A stretch of DNA of 64,000 nt from Hymenobacter sp. BRD128 (GTDB taxonomy: Bacteria; Bacteroidota; Bacteroidia; Cytophagales; Hymenobacteraceae): assembly GCF_013256625.1 (NCBI RefSeq), contig NZ_CP053908.1, forward strand, positions 496,001-560,000, read 5' to 3'. A model generated the notes under the pieces. That model did not search any database. It had not been told where the DNA came from and was given only the letters and a program-made list of their open reading frames with translations. The translations under genes were made by a program, and so were the position numbers. This document shows, in pieces, positions 46,511-54,461 of the stretch. The first letter of the stretch is position 1. The number at the start of each line of letters is the position of its first letter.

Positions 46511-47113
46511 ATGCACAACGACCCCATTGCTACCGTGGGCCTGCTGCTGCTGGCGGCCGGCTCGTCGTCGCGGCTGGCCCGCCCCAAGCAACTGCTTCCG
46601 TATAAAGGCCAAACCCTGCTGCGCCACGCCGCCGAGGTGGCCGCCGCTAGCCCCTGCCGCCCGCTGGTGCTCGTGACCGGCGCCCTCCACGACGAGCTGC
46701 TGCCCGAAATCGAGGGCTTGCCCTTCCACGTGGTCCGCAACGACAATTGGCCCGATGGCATGGGCGGCAGCATCGCCGCCGGCCTGGCTGAGCTGGAAAC
46801 GGCCGCCGAGGCCGCCAAAGTCGATGCCGTTATCGTCATCCTCTGCGACCAGCCGCTGCTGCATGAAGAAGTTATCGGCCAGCTCATCGTGCAGTTTCAG
46901 TCTACCGGGCAGCCGGTAGTGGCCTCGGCCTACGCCGGCACGCAGGGGGTGCCCGCGCTATTCAGCCGCGCCATTTTTCCGCAGCTGCTAGCCTTGCGCG
47001 GGGCGAGCGGCGCCCGCGAGTTATTGCAGCAGTATGCGCACCTGCCTACCGTAGCCTTCCCCGGCGGCGCCACCGATGTCGATACCGAGGCGCAGTATGC
47101 CGCGCTAGGGTAG
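46511..47113 (+). CDS. mocA: MobA-like nucleotidyltransferase (MocA-type, molybdenum cofactor)
   Basis: A 200-residue NTP transferase. The nucleotide-binding signature LLLAAGSSSRLARPKQLLPY is at residues 10-29, followed by LVLVTGALHDELLPEI, NDNWPDGMGGSIAAGLAELE and VIVILCDQPLLHEEVIGQL. This order matches MocA, which attaches CMP to molybdopterin to make the cytosine-dinucleotide form used by PaoC-type enzymes. It lies 171 bases after paoC in the same direction, so the functional link is strong even though a REP-like palindrome intervenes. Confidence 0.88.
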   Translation: MHNDPIATVGLLLLAAGSSSRLARPKQLLPYKGQTLLRHAAEVAAASPCRPLVLVTGALHDELLPEIEGLPFHVVRNDNWPDGMGGSIAAGLAELETAAEAAKVDAVIVILCDQPLLHEEVIGQLIVQFQSTGQPVVASAYAGTQGVPALFSRAIFPQLLALRGASGARELLQQYAHLPTVAFPGGATDVDTEAQYAALG

Positions 47114-47133
47114 GGGTACCGGATTTGTGAAAA

Positions 47134-47181
47134 CCCCGGCAACTGATAACTCTTTTAATGCCCTTAGCCACCGGGGTTTAT
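47134..47181. terminator. Weak terminator between convergent genes
   Basis: AAAACCCCGG and CCGGGGTTTA form a stem with a long loop between convergent genes. Confidence 0.5.
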
Positions 47182-47185
47182 TCTG

Positions 47186-48079
47186 TTAGCTTCCCATAAT
47201 AAGCTCCCGGCTCAGGCTGGCACCCGCCAGATTGCCGGCCGCAATGGCCAGGGCCAACTGCGGCGGGGCCACACTACAGTCGCCAGCGGCATATACGCCC
47301 GGCACCGTGGTGCGGTAGCTAGCATCGGTGCGAATGAGCACCTGCTCGGTGATTTCGCAGCCTAGCTGCTGGGGCAGTTCGCTAGCTTGGTGCCACGGCA
47401 GGCGGGCGTAGAGCACGGGCAGCGGCCGGGTGCGGCCATCGGCCAGGCGCAAGCCCGTGAGCTGCCCATCGGTGTGCAATACCCCGGTCACGGGCGTTTC
47501 TATCAGCTCGATGGCGTGGGCTTGCAGCAGCTCATGCACTTCGGGCCTAAACGTGGCCGGGCCGTTGGTGAATATGGTGAGCTGGCGCGACCAGTTCAGC
47601 AGCAGCTTCACTTGGTGGCCTACCTCGTCGCCATTATTCCAGATGCCGGTGGGCTGGTCGGCCACCTCGTAGCCGTGGCAAAACGGGCAGTGAATAACCG
47701 ATTTGCCCCAGCATTCGGCAAAGCCCGGCACGGGCGGTAGCTCGTCGCGCAGGCCCGTGGCGAGCAGCAGCCGGCTAGCCACGAAGGTGCCGTGCGCCCC
47801 AGTGCCCACCTCAAACGAGCCATCGGGAAGCTTGGTAGCGGTGGTGGCCTGGGCTTCGAGTAGCTGCACGGTGGGATAAGCGGCTACCTGCTGGCGGGCG
47901 CGGGCCGCTAGGTCAGCGGGGGCGTCGCCGTCGTGCAGCAGCAGGTTGTGGGCGTGGGGCGTGAAGCGGTTGCGCGGGCGGCTGGCATCTAGCACCAGCA
48001 CCGAGCGGCGGGCGCGGCCCAGGGCCAGCGCCGCGCTGAGGCCGGCGTAGCTGCCGCCAATAATAAGTACATCTAGCAT
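47186..48079 (-). CDS. Thioredoxin-reductase-like FAD oxidoreductase
   Basis: A 297-residue flavoprotein. The FAD motif DVLIIGGSYAGLSAALALG, a redox CxxC in HCPFCHGYEVADQ (near residues 131-134) and the second FAD region GVYAAGDCSVAPPQLALAIA are all present. The CPFCHG form is typical of thioredoxin-reductase-like enzymes that do not necessarily use thioredoxin (some reduce ferredoxin or other disulfides). The NADPH-binding loop is not canonical, so cofactor use is open. A promoter-like TATCTTTG at 48127-48120 lies about 40 bases upstream of the start. Confidence 0.88.
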   Translation of the reverse strand: MLDVLIIGGSYAGLSAALALGRARRSVLVLDASRPRNRFTPHAHNLLLHDGDAPADLAARARQQVAAYPTVQLLEAQATTATKLPDGSFEVGTGAHGTFVASRLLLATGLRDELPPVPGFAECWGKSVIHCPFCHGYEVADQPTGIWNNGDEVGHQVKLLLNWSRQLTIFTNGPATFRPEVHELLQAHAIELIETPVTGVLHTDGQLTGLRLADGRTRPLPVLYARLPWHQASELPQQLGCEITEQVLIRTDASYRTTVPGVYAAGDCSVAPPQLALAIAAGNLAGASLSRELIMGS

Positions 48080-48380
48080 AAGTAGGAGCGGGGCCGGCTA
48101 GTGTGCCGGTTTCACTTCTCAAAGATAAACCAAGTTTTACTATTTGAAACAACGTTGCATTAATGCTGATGCGTATGGAAGGCAATTGTTGTGCATCGGC
48201 ATCAGGCGGGTCTGGCAGTGTTGAGACACAAGGATGCGTTTCTACAGCCACCTATCTACTCGTCGAGCATAGAAAATGGGCGCCACTTTGGGGCAAAGCG
48301 GACGATTGCTTGTGAGTGAGAAGCTGGCCGGCTAGCTTGCTGGCCGCTACCTTCGGGCATCCTTTCTTCACGACTTCTCT
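48080..48380. promoter_or_regulatory. Divergent control region with TAnnTTTG box
   Basis: 301 bases between the divergent flavoprotein and transporter genes. TATCTTTG (48127-48120, minus) serves the flavoprotein gene, with a TTG about 22 bases further upstream. On the plus strand TACCTTCG (48348-48355), one mismatch from the box, lies 26 bases before the transporter start. A dyad ATGCTGATGCGTATGG / TGTGCATCGGCAT-like pair in the middle may bind a regulator. Confidence 0.55.
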
Positions 48381-49799
48381 ATGCAGCCTACTGCTACCGC
48401 CGCCCCCGGCACCGTCGAAAAAGACAACAAGCGCATCACTACCGGCTGGACGTTCTACGACTGGGCCAACTCGGTATACCCGCTCGTGATTACCAGCTCG
48501 ATTTTTCCGATTTACTGGTCGAGTGTTATTAAGCAGATTACCCACACCGACAATGGCCAGAGCCCGGTGAACTTCCTGGGGATGCAGGTGCCGGGCTCGT
48601 CGTTGCTCAACTACGCCATTTCGGTCTCGTTTCTGCTCATTGCTATCGTCAGTCCGTTTCTGACGTCGCTGGCCGATTTTTCGGGCCGAAAAAAGCTGTT
48701 CTTGCAGGTATTCTGCTACATCGGGGCGGCGGCGTGCGCGGGGCTGTATTTCTTCGGGCCAGCTACGCTCACGCTGTCCACGTTCATTTTTGTGGCGGCC
48801 ACGGTGGGCTTTTCGGGCAGCATCGTTTTCTACAATTCCTACTTGCCCGAAATCAGCTCCGAGGAGAAATTCGATTCGTTGTCGGCCAAGGGGTTTTCGA
48901 TGGGCTACGTGGGCTCAGTAATTTTGCTGGTTATCTGCTTGGTCATTAATCAGTTTCACGATAAAATTGGTATCGGCGGCGCGCGCGCGGCGCAGCTTTC
49001 CTTTCTGCTGACGGGCCTGTGGTGGGCCGGTTTTGCCCAGATTCCCTTTGCCACGCTGCCGCCCGACCTGGGCCGCCCCGCCGATGCGCCGGCGGCCGAG
49101 GGCGGCTGGCTGCTCAATGGCTTCCGCGAGCTAGGCAAGGTGTGGGACCAGCTCAAGCAATTGCCCAATGTCAAGAAGTTTTTGCTAGCCTATTTCACCT
49201 ACAACATGGGCGTGCAAACGGTGATGTACGTGGCCACGCTCTTCGGCACCGACGAGCTGCACCTCGACTCGGGCGCGCTCATCCTCACCATTTTGCTGCT
49301 GCAAGTGGTGGCCATTGCGGGTGCCTATTTGTTTGCCAAGCTCAGCGAGCGCATCGGCAACACCCGCGCCCTGAGCTGGTCGGTGTTTATTTGGATGCTG
49401 ATTTGCATCGCGGGCTACTTCGTGCAGGCTGGCTGGAGCTTCTACGCGCTGGCCTCCGTTATCGGCCTCACGATGGGCGCCATTCAAAGCTTGAGCCGCT
49501 CGACTTACTCCAAGATTATTCCCGAAAATACGCCTAACTCGGCCGCCTTTTTCAGCTTCTTCGACGTAACTGAAAAGCTCAGCATCGTAATTGGGACGGC
49601 CACGTTTGGCATCATTAACCAGGTAACCGGCTCGATGCGCAACAGCATCCTGGCGCTCATTGTGTTCTTCATCCTGGGCTTGATTTTCCTGTTGCAGCTG
49701 CGCGGCAAGAAGTTGCGCGAGGATGTGCCGGGTGCCAGCCACCTACCCCCGCCGCCCGCTTCAGCGCCGGCCGAAATGGGCCGCCCGCAAACCGTTTAG
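48381..49799 (+). CDS. UMF1-family MFS transporter
   Basis: A 472-residue transporter with about 12 hydrophobic segments. The N-terminus TTGWTFYDWANSVYPLVITS is the UMF1 (Atg22-like) signature, followed by LADFSGRKKLFLQVFCYIG and FYNSYLPEISSEEKFDSLSA. Helices continue to ILALIVFFILGLIFLLQLRG, with a Pro-rich cytoplasmic tail. Atg22-like proteins export amino acids from vacuoles in fungi; bacterial substrates are largely unknown. It may be co-transcribed with the DinB-family gene 44 bases later. Confidence 0.9.
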   Translation: MQPTATAAPGTVEKDNKRITTGWTFYDWANSVYPLVITSSIFPIYWSSVIKQITHTDNGQSPVNFLGMQVPGSSLLNYAISVSFLLIAIVSPFLTSLADFSGRKKLFLQVFCYIGAAACAGLYFFGPATLTLSTFIFVAATVGFSGSIVFYNSYLPEISSEEKFDSLSAKGFSMGYVGSVILLVICLVINQFHDKIGIGGARAAQLSFLLTGLWWAGFAQIPFATLPPDLGRPADAPAAEGGWLLNGFRELGKVWDQLKQLPNVKKFLLAYFTYNMGVQTVMYVATLFGTDELHLDSGALILTILLLQVVAIAGAYLFAKLSERIGNTRALSWSVFIWMLICIAGYFVQAGWSFYALASVIGLTMGAIQSLSRSTYSKIIPENTPNSAAFFSFFDVTEKLSIVIGTATFGIINQVTGSMRNSILALIVFFILGLIFLLQLRGKKLREDVPGASHLPPPPASAPAEMGRPQTV

Positions 49800-49843
49800 C
49801 GCCGCCTCGGTTGAGCTAGCGAACGCTTTTCTCCACCCCCTAC

Positions 49844-50362
49844 ATGCATACTTCTTCCATCCAGCAGAATATCCTCGAAGAACTCGACCGTGAGCTGGCC
49901 GTGACGCGCAAGGTTCTCGAACGCGTTCCCGACGATAAGTTCGACTACCAGCCGCACCCCAAGTCGATGAAAATGGGCACGCTGGCCTCGCACATCGTCA
50001 ACTTGCTGCGGTTCAAGCAGCTTTTCATCGAAACCAGCCAGCGCGACTTTCTCGACCCCAACGCGCCTAAGCCGCCGCCCAGCCCCACTAGCACTGCCGA
50101 GCTGCTAGCCCGCTTCGACCAGTTTAGCGCCGACCTGCGCCAGGCCCTACGTACGAGCGACGACGAAAAGCTAACCGAAGGCTTCCAGCTGCGGCGCGGC
50201 GAGCAACTGCTCATGGACCGCCCCAAGGGCGCCGCCCTGCGCATTATGGGGCTCAACCACAGTATTCACCACCGCGGCCAGCTCACGGTGTACCTGCGCC
50301 TGCTCGACATCGCGGTACCCGGCATCTATGGTGGCTCGGCTGACGAGCCCGGCGGGTTTTAA
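49844..50362 (+). CDS. DinB-family protein
   Basis: A 172-residue four-helix bundle of the DinB/YfiT type. The metal-binding histidines can be placed in LASHIVNLLRF (near residue 50) and GLNHSIHHRGQLTVYL (near 138-142), and the PHPKSMKMG turn matches the family. DinB-like proteins are metal-dependent, some acting as thiol transferases (bacillithiol or mycothiol); the original name refers to damage induction rather than function. No specific substrate can be given. Confidence 0.9.
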   Translation: MHTSSIQQNILEELDRELAVTRKVLERVPDDKFDYQPHPKSMKMGTLASHIVNLLRFKQLFIETSQRDFLDPNAPKPPPSPTSTAELLARFDQFSADLRQALRTSDDEKLTEGFQLRRGEQLLMDRPKGAALRIMGLNHSIHHRGQLTVYLRLLDIAVPGIYGGSADEPGGF

Positions 50363-50381
50363 ATCAATCCGACCTTACCGG

Positions 50382-50466
50382 CGGTCATGCTGGGCTTGCG
50401 CAGCATCTTATCAGGTTAGAACAAGCCGTTCTACGCTGGCCGGATGCGTCGCAAGCTCAGTATGGC
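50382..50466. repeat. REP-like palindrome, family A
   Basis: Left arm GGTCATGCTGGGCTTGCGCA (from 50382, continuing GCATCTTATC) and right arm GGATGCGTCGCAAGCTCAGT (from 50441) are imperfect reverse complements. The left arm aligns with the arms flanking the IS110 element (GCTTGCG core and CTTATCA tail). It lies between a DinB-family gene and a convergent amidohydrolase. Confidence 0.8.
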
Positions 50467-50486
50467 CGACGATTTTTTTATGGCTT

Positions 50487-52148
50487 TTAAGGCCTGGCTG
50501 TAAACACCTGCTTACCACCAATCCAGGTCTGCTGCACGGGCGCGGTGCGCAGCTGCTCATTGGGCGCGGTCAGCAAGTCGGTTTTCAGCACCACAAAATC
50601 GGCCAGCATACCGGGCTTAATCTGGCCTTTGCGCTTGTCCTCGAAGGCGGCGTGGGCGGCCCAGGTGGTCATGCCGCGCAGGGCCTGCTCGCGGGTGAGG
50701 GCATTGCTCATCTGGAAGCCGCCGCTAGGGTAGTTCTTGGCATCTTGCCGGGCCACGGCCGCGTGGTAGCCATAGAGCGGGTTAATATCCTCGACCGGAA
50801 AGTCGGACCCTAGCGCCAGCTGGCCGTATTGCTTCAGCAAATCCTGATAGGCATAGGCGGTTTGCAGGCGCTGCGCCCCTAGCCGCTCGCCGGCCCAGTA
50901 CATGTCTGAGGTGGCGTGGGTGGGTTGCACCGAGGGCACAATGTGGTATTTCCCAAACTTCGGAATATCTTGCTTGCTCACCACCTGCGCGTGCTCGATG
51001 CGCCAGCGGCGGTCGGGCTGGCCCAGCAAGGCGGCGCCATAAATGTCGAGCAGCAGCCGGTTGCTGGAGTCGCCGATGGCGTGGGTGTTCATCTGAAACT
51101 TGGTAGACGCCAGCTCTTTGGCCAGCGCCCGGTAGTATTCGGGGTGTTGCAGTAAAAACCCTTTCTCGTGGGGCCGGTCGGTGTAGGGGGCTAGCAGCGC
51201 CGCCCCCCGCGAGCCCAGCGCCCCATCGGCGTAGACTTTAAAAGCCGAAATCGTGAGGTTATCGCTGAAATACGGCCCTTTCGGCAGGTAATAGGCTTTG
51301 TTCTCGGGCGTGGGGTTGAGCATGGTATAGAGCCGCAGGTGCAGCTTGCCGGCTCGTTGCAGGCTAGCCATCCGCTCAATGTCGGCGCGGTCGAGGCCGG
51401 CGTCGGCGAGGCTGGTGAGGCCCACGGCCAGGCAGTTTTGCTGGCCTTGCAGCAAGGCAGCATCGGCCTCGGCGGGGCGGGGCTCGGGGATTTTGGCGGC
51501 CACCAGCTTCACCGCATTATCGACCAGCAGGCCGGTGAGGCGGCCCTGGGCGTCGCGCCCAATCACGCCGCCGCTGATGGGCGTGCGCGCCGTAATGCCC
51601 GCCAGGTCGAGCGCCTTTTGGTTGACGAGCGCCGCGTGGCCATCGACGCGGGCGATGAGCACGGGCACGTTCGGAAACAGCACGTCGAGCGTGTCTTTAG
51701 TGGGGAAGCGCCGGCCGGGCCAGTCGTTCTGGTCCCAGCCCCGGCCCGTGAGCCACGCCGCGCCGGGCTGCTGCTGGCGGTGCGCCGTGAGGCGGCCCAC
51801 CGTTTCGGCCCACGAGTTAGCTCCCACCAGATTGGCCGAGCGCAGCCCCAGCGCATAGCGGTAGAAGTGGCAGTGCGCATCGTAAAAGCCCGGGTAAATA
51901 AACTGGCCCTGCGCATCTACCGTCTGGCTAGCCTGGTAGCGCCCCTGCAAGCCGGCAGTAGTGCCCACGGCTACAAAGCGCCCGTCGCGCACGGCAAACG
52001 CCTGGGCCTTGCTGAAAGTCGAGTCGACGGTATACACCGTAGCATTCGTCACGAGGAGGTCAACGGCCTCGCGCTGAGGCTGGCAGCTAGCCAGCCCAAA
52101 CGCAGCCCCCAGTGCTAAAGCACTCCCAGGTCTATAAAAAAGCCGCAT
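50487..52148 (-). CDS. YtcJ-like amidohydrolase, lipoprotein
   Basis: A 553-residue enzyme of the amidohydrolase-3 group. A lipobox GLASC (Cys near residue 22) anchors it in the envelope. Metal-binding motifs include GFYDAHCHFYRYALG (near residue 90), VDGHAALVNQKAL, MNTHAIGDSSNRLLLDIYGA, IEHAQVVSKQDIPKF and LALGSDFPVEDINPLYG. The N-terminal sandwich half reads VDLLVTNATVYTVDSTFSKA. YtcJ-like proteins hydrolyse N-substituted or cyclic amides; substrate unknown. A minus-strand TAGCTTTG (52199-52192) matches TAnnTTTG about 45 bases before the start. Confidence 0.9.
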   Translation of the reverse strand: MRLFYRPGSALALGAAFGLASCQPQREAVDLLVTNATVYTVDSTFSKAQAFAVRDGRFVAVGTTAGLQGRYQASQTVDAQGQFIYPGFYDAHCHFYRYALGLRSANLVGANSWAETVGRLTAHRQQQPGAAWLTGRGWDQNDWPGRRFPTKDTLDVLFPNVPVLIARVDGHAALVNQKALDLAGITARTPISGGVIGRDAQGRLTGLLVDNAVKLVAAKIPEPRPAEADAALLQGQQNCLAVGLTSLADAGLDRADIERMASLQRAGKLHLRLYTMLNPTPENKAYYLPKGPYFSDNLTISAFKVYADGALGSRGAALLAPYTDRPHEKGFLLQHPEYYRALAKELASTKFQMNTHAIGDSSNRLLLDIYGAALLGQPDRRWRIEHAQVVSKQDIPKFGKYHIVPSVQPTHATSDMYWAGERLGAQRLQTAYAYQDLLKQYGQLALGSDFPVEDINPLYGYHAAVARQDAKNYPSGGFQMSNALTREQALRGMTTWAAHAAFEDKRKGQIKPGMLADFVVLKTDLLTAPNEQLRTAPVQQTWIGGKQVFTARP

Positions 52149-52317
52149 GGTACAAAACGGTATGCAAAGTTCAAAAAGCGAAGGTCATGGGCAAAGCTAA
52201 GCCCGTTCTCACCAGAGAGCGGGCGCACCAAAACGCCCCCAAACCAGATAGCCTGCCACCGGCAAGCGTGCCAGTTAAATCCGTCTCCAACGAAGTTCAG
52301 CGCAGCTGCTCGGCGGG

Positions 52318-53088
52318 CTATTCGAATTTCAGGTGCTTCACCGACTCGCCCGAGTTCTTGAGTTCGAGCAGCGACTCGATGCCAATCAGGAGGTGCTGCT
52401 TCACAAAGTTGGTCGTCACTTTTGAGTCCGACTCGGCCGTTTTCACGCCTTCGGGCGTCATGGGGTTGTCGCTCACGAGCAGCAGCGCACCGTGCGGAAT
52501 GTCATTCATGAAGCCCACCACGAAGATGGTGGCCGTTTCCATATCCACGGCCAGGGCCCGCACGCGCTTCAGGTAATCCTTGAAGTCCTGGTCGTGCTCC
52601 CACACGCGGCGGTTGGTAGTGTACACGGTGCCGGTGTAGTAGTCCAATTCGTGCTTCTTAATCATCGACGACACGGCGCGCTGCAAGCGGAAGGAGGGCA
52701 GCGCCGGGATTTCCTTGGGCAGGTAGTCGTCCGAAGTACCGTCGCCGCGAATGGCCGCGATGGGCAGCACCAGGTCGCCGAGCTTGGTCTTCTTCAGGCC
52801 GCCGCACTTGCCCAGGAAAAGCGCCGCCTTGGGCTTGATGGCCGACAGCAAATCCATGACGGTGGCCGCCATTGGCGAGCCCATGCCGAAGTTGATGATG
52901 GTGATGCCACCCGAGGTGGCCGACTGCATCGGCTTGTCGGTGCCGCGCACCTCCACGCCAAACTGCTCGGCAAACATGTACACGTAGTTGCTGAAGTTGG
53001 TAAGCAGGATGTACTGCCCAAACTCGTGCAGGGCCACGCCCGTATAGCGCGGCAGCCAGTTATTAACAATATCTTCTTTAGTCTTCAT
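52318..53088 (-). CDS. amn: AMP nucleosidase
   Basis: A 256-residue member of the nucleoside phosphorylase fold. GGITIINFGMGSPMAATVMD gives the phosphate-binding-type loop, ALFLGKCGGLKKTKLGDLVL the core strand, and LAVDMETATIFVVGF the ribose-binding Met-Glu pair. The N-terminal MKTKEDIVNNWLPRYTGVAL matches the short Bacteroidota form of AMP nucleosidase, which hydrolyses AMP to adenine and ribose-5-phosphate. It is cytoplasmic and appears to be a single-gene unit; a hairpin upstream (53150-53181) faces it. Confidence 0.92.
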   Translation of the reverse strand: MKTKEDIVNNWLPRYTGVALHEFGQYILLTNFSNYVYMFAEQFGVEVRGTDKPMQSATSGGITIINFGMGSPMAATVMDLLSAIKPKAALFLGKCGGLKKTKLGDLVLPIAAIRGDGTSDDYLPKEIPALPSFRLQRAVSSMIKKHELDYYTGTVYTTNRRVWEHDQDFKDYLKRVRALAVDMETATIFVVGFMNDIPHGALLLVSDNPMTPEGVKTAESDSKVTTNFVKQHLLIGIESLLELKNSGESVKHLKFE

Positions 53089-53149
53089 AAGGTGTTGGTT
53101 AATGGTTGATTACTAAGGGAATGTGGCTAGGCTAGCGAGTAGGCAAAAC

Positions 53150-53181
53150 GAAAAAAGCCGCCTACCCGGTAGGGTACGGCG
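53150..53181 (-). terminator. Hairpin upstream of amn with minus-strand T run
   Basis: GCCGCCTACCC / GGGTACGGCGGC can pair, with a run of A residues on the left that becomes a T run when read leftwards, so it would end minus-strand transcription entering from the right, ahead of amn. An attenuator or an insulating terminator are both possible. Confidence 0.5.
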
Positions 53182-53227
53182 GCGCGGCGGGTGGTAAACC
53201 CAGGCGAAATGCGACTACCAAAACCCG

Positions 53228-53235
53228 TACCTTTG
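53228..53235 (+). promoter_or_regulatory. TACCTTTG box before the HsdR-N-like gene
   Basis: Exact TAnnTTTG match whose last base lies seven bases before the ATG at 53242. Transcription would start at or next to the start codon, suggesting a leaderless message if this box is used. Confidence 0.5.
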
Positions 53236-53241
53236 GAGGTG

Positions 53242-53712
53242 ATGCAAGTGCTGGACCTGCCGCCTTTCGACCACAAAATTAGGCAAAATTTGGCGAATAT
53301 CCCCGAAATATGGGATGAGCTGCGCCGCAAGTACGTGGCCCTGACCCCCGAAGAGTGGGTGCGCCAGCACGTAGCGCAGTACCTGCTGCGGCACTTAGGC
53401 TACCCGCGCGGCCTGCTCAGCCTGGAGCGCGGCCACCGCTACAACCAGCGCCAGAAGCGCACCGACCTCGTGGCGCTGGGCCCCGCCGGCCGGCCGCTGC
53501 TGCTGGTAGAGTGCAAGCGCCCGAGCGTGGCCATTACGCCGGCCGTGGCCCAGCAGGCCGCCACCTACAACCAAACCATGCGCGCGCCGTTCTTGCTGCT
53601 TACCAATGGCTTGGTGCACTACTGCTGGCGCGTAGATTTTGAGGCGGGGCTAAACGAGCGTCTGGCCGATATTCCAACCTACGCCGAGGCTAGCCGGCTG
53701 GCGGCTGGCTAG
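53242..53712 (+). CDS. Stand-alone HsdR N-terminal-like nuclease domain protein
   Basis: A 156-residue protein starting MQVLDLPPFDHKIRQNLANI (ATG at 53242); earlier in-frame starts at 53209 and 53191 exist but lie upstream of the TACCTTTG box. It matches the N-terminal domain of type I restriction subunit R as a free-standing protein: RRKYVALTPEEWVRQHVAQY, then the PD-(D/E)xK nuclease core RTDLVALGPAGRPLLLVECK, which supplies Asp, Glu and Lys. No hsdM, hsdS or helicase is nearby, so it is not a complete restriction system. Such single-domain copies are widespread in Bacteroidota; their role is unknown. Confidence 0.85.
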   Translation: MQVLDLPPFDHKIRQNLANIPEIWDELRRKYVALTPEEWVRQHVAQYLLRHLGYPRGLLSLERGHRYNQRQKRTDLVALGPAGRPLLLVECKRPSVAITPAVAQQAATYNQTMRAPFLLLTNGLVHYCWRVDFEAGLNERLADIPTYAEASRLAAG

Positions 53713-53720
53713 GGCCCTGG

Positions 53721-54287
53721 CTACACCGCGATGCGCGTGACCACCGGCGCGCGGGTCGCCGCGTCCCAGCCCTTAAACTCGATATAGCGCACGTTGGGCA
53801 CCCAAAACGTGCCGCCCTCGATGCGCAAATACACGCGGGAGAGCACGATTTGCTTATTGTTGATAATCGTGAACACGTGGAAGGTCTTGTCAGCGCCCCA
53901 ACGCATCAAGTAAAACGGCACCTTGTTGTAGGCCGCGAATTTTAGCTGGTATTTCTCAGGCGCCAGCTTGTCGGCGCTCAGGCCGTAGGCAAATTTGCGC
54001 TGAATATAGTTCAGGTCCTTACGCTGGCCCTGCTCGTCGTAGCGCAGCCAGAACACGTTTATCGGCTCATCCTCATCAATCTGACCTGCTCGGTTCACAT
54101 TGAGTTGGTAAATGATAGTGTTAGTATTAGGGTCGCGTTGGAGGTAGAATAGCTGATTGACGACCCCGGCCGGCACCGGAAAATTGAGCATCGGCTGGCT
54201 AGCCTGGTTGGCTGCCTGCGGCTGCGGCGTGGGGCCTAGCCAGCCAAGGGCTAGCAACAGGGTAGAGAGAAAGGCGAAAATCAACAT
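53721..54287 (-). CDS. DUF4833 protein, exported
   Basis: A 188-residue protein with a signal segment (MLIFAFLSTLLLALGWLG) and a single DUF4833 domain: FPVPAGVVNQLFYLQRDPNT, INVFWLRYDEQGQRKDLNYI, QRKFAYGLSA and FHVFTIINNKQIVLSRVYLR. Function unknown; the domain is common in Bacteroidota envelopes. It converges with the HsdR-N-like gene, their ends only 8 bases apart. Confidence 0.85.
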   Translation of the reverse strand: MLIFAFLSTLLLALGWLGPTPQPQAANQASQPMLNFPVPAGVVNQLFYLQRDPNTNTIIYQLNVNRAGQIDEDEPINVFWLRYDEQGQRKDLNYIQRKFAYGLSADKLAPEKYQLKFAAYNKVPFYLMRWGADKTFHVFTIINNKQIVLSRVYLRIEGGTFWVPNVRYIEFKGWDAATRAPVVTRIAV

Positions 54288-54353
54288 GCGTACTAACGGG
54301 TGCTAGCTACACCGGGCTAGGGCCTTTTGTTTAAGTCAGGCCGGCGGGGCGCA

Positions 54354-54394
54354 CAAAAAAGCCTGCCGGATGTATATCCAGCAGGCTTTTTTTA
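54354..54394. terminator. Terminator downstream of alanine dehydrogenase
   Basis: AAAAGCCTGC / GCAGGCTTTT stem with a 14-base loop and flanking A and T runs; serves the minus-strand ald gene together with the adjacent palindrome. Confidence 0.8.
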
Positions 54395-54395
54395 A

Positions 54396-54460
54396 GTAGC
54401 GCGAACTTTGCAGTTCGCGTTTCAATCGGCGCAAACGCGGACTAAAAGTCCGCGCTACGC
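54396..54460. repeat. REP-like palindrome, family B
   Basis: Two small palindromes in tandem (CGCGAACTTTGCAGTTCGCG and CGCGGACTAAAAGTCCGCG) bounded by GTAGCGCG and CGCGCTAC. Closely related to 28142-28206; here the first unit carries AA for GG changes matched on both of its arms, keeping the pairing. Confidence 0.85.
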
Positions 54461-54461
54461 A

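Noticed and set aside
53242..53712. Type I restriction-modification system
   Set aside because: Only the HsdR N-terminal-like domain is present, with no helicase, methylase or specificity gene nearby.
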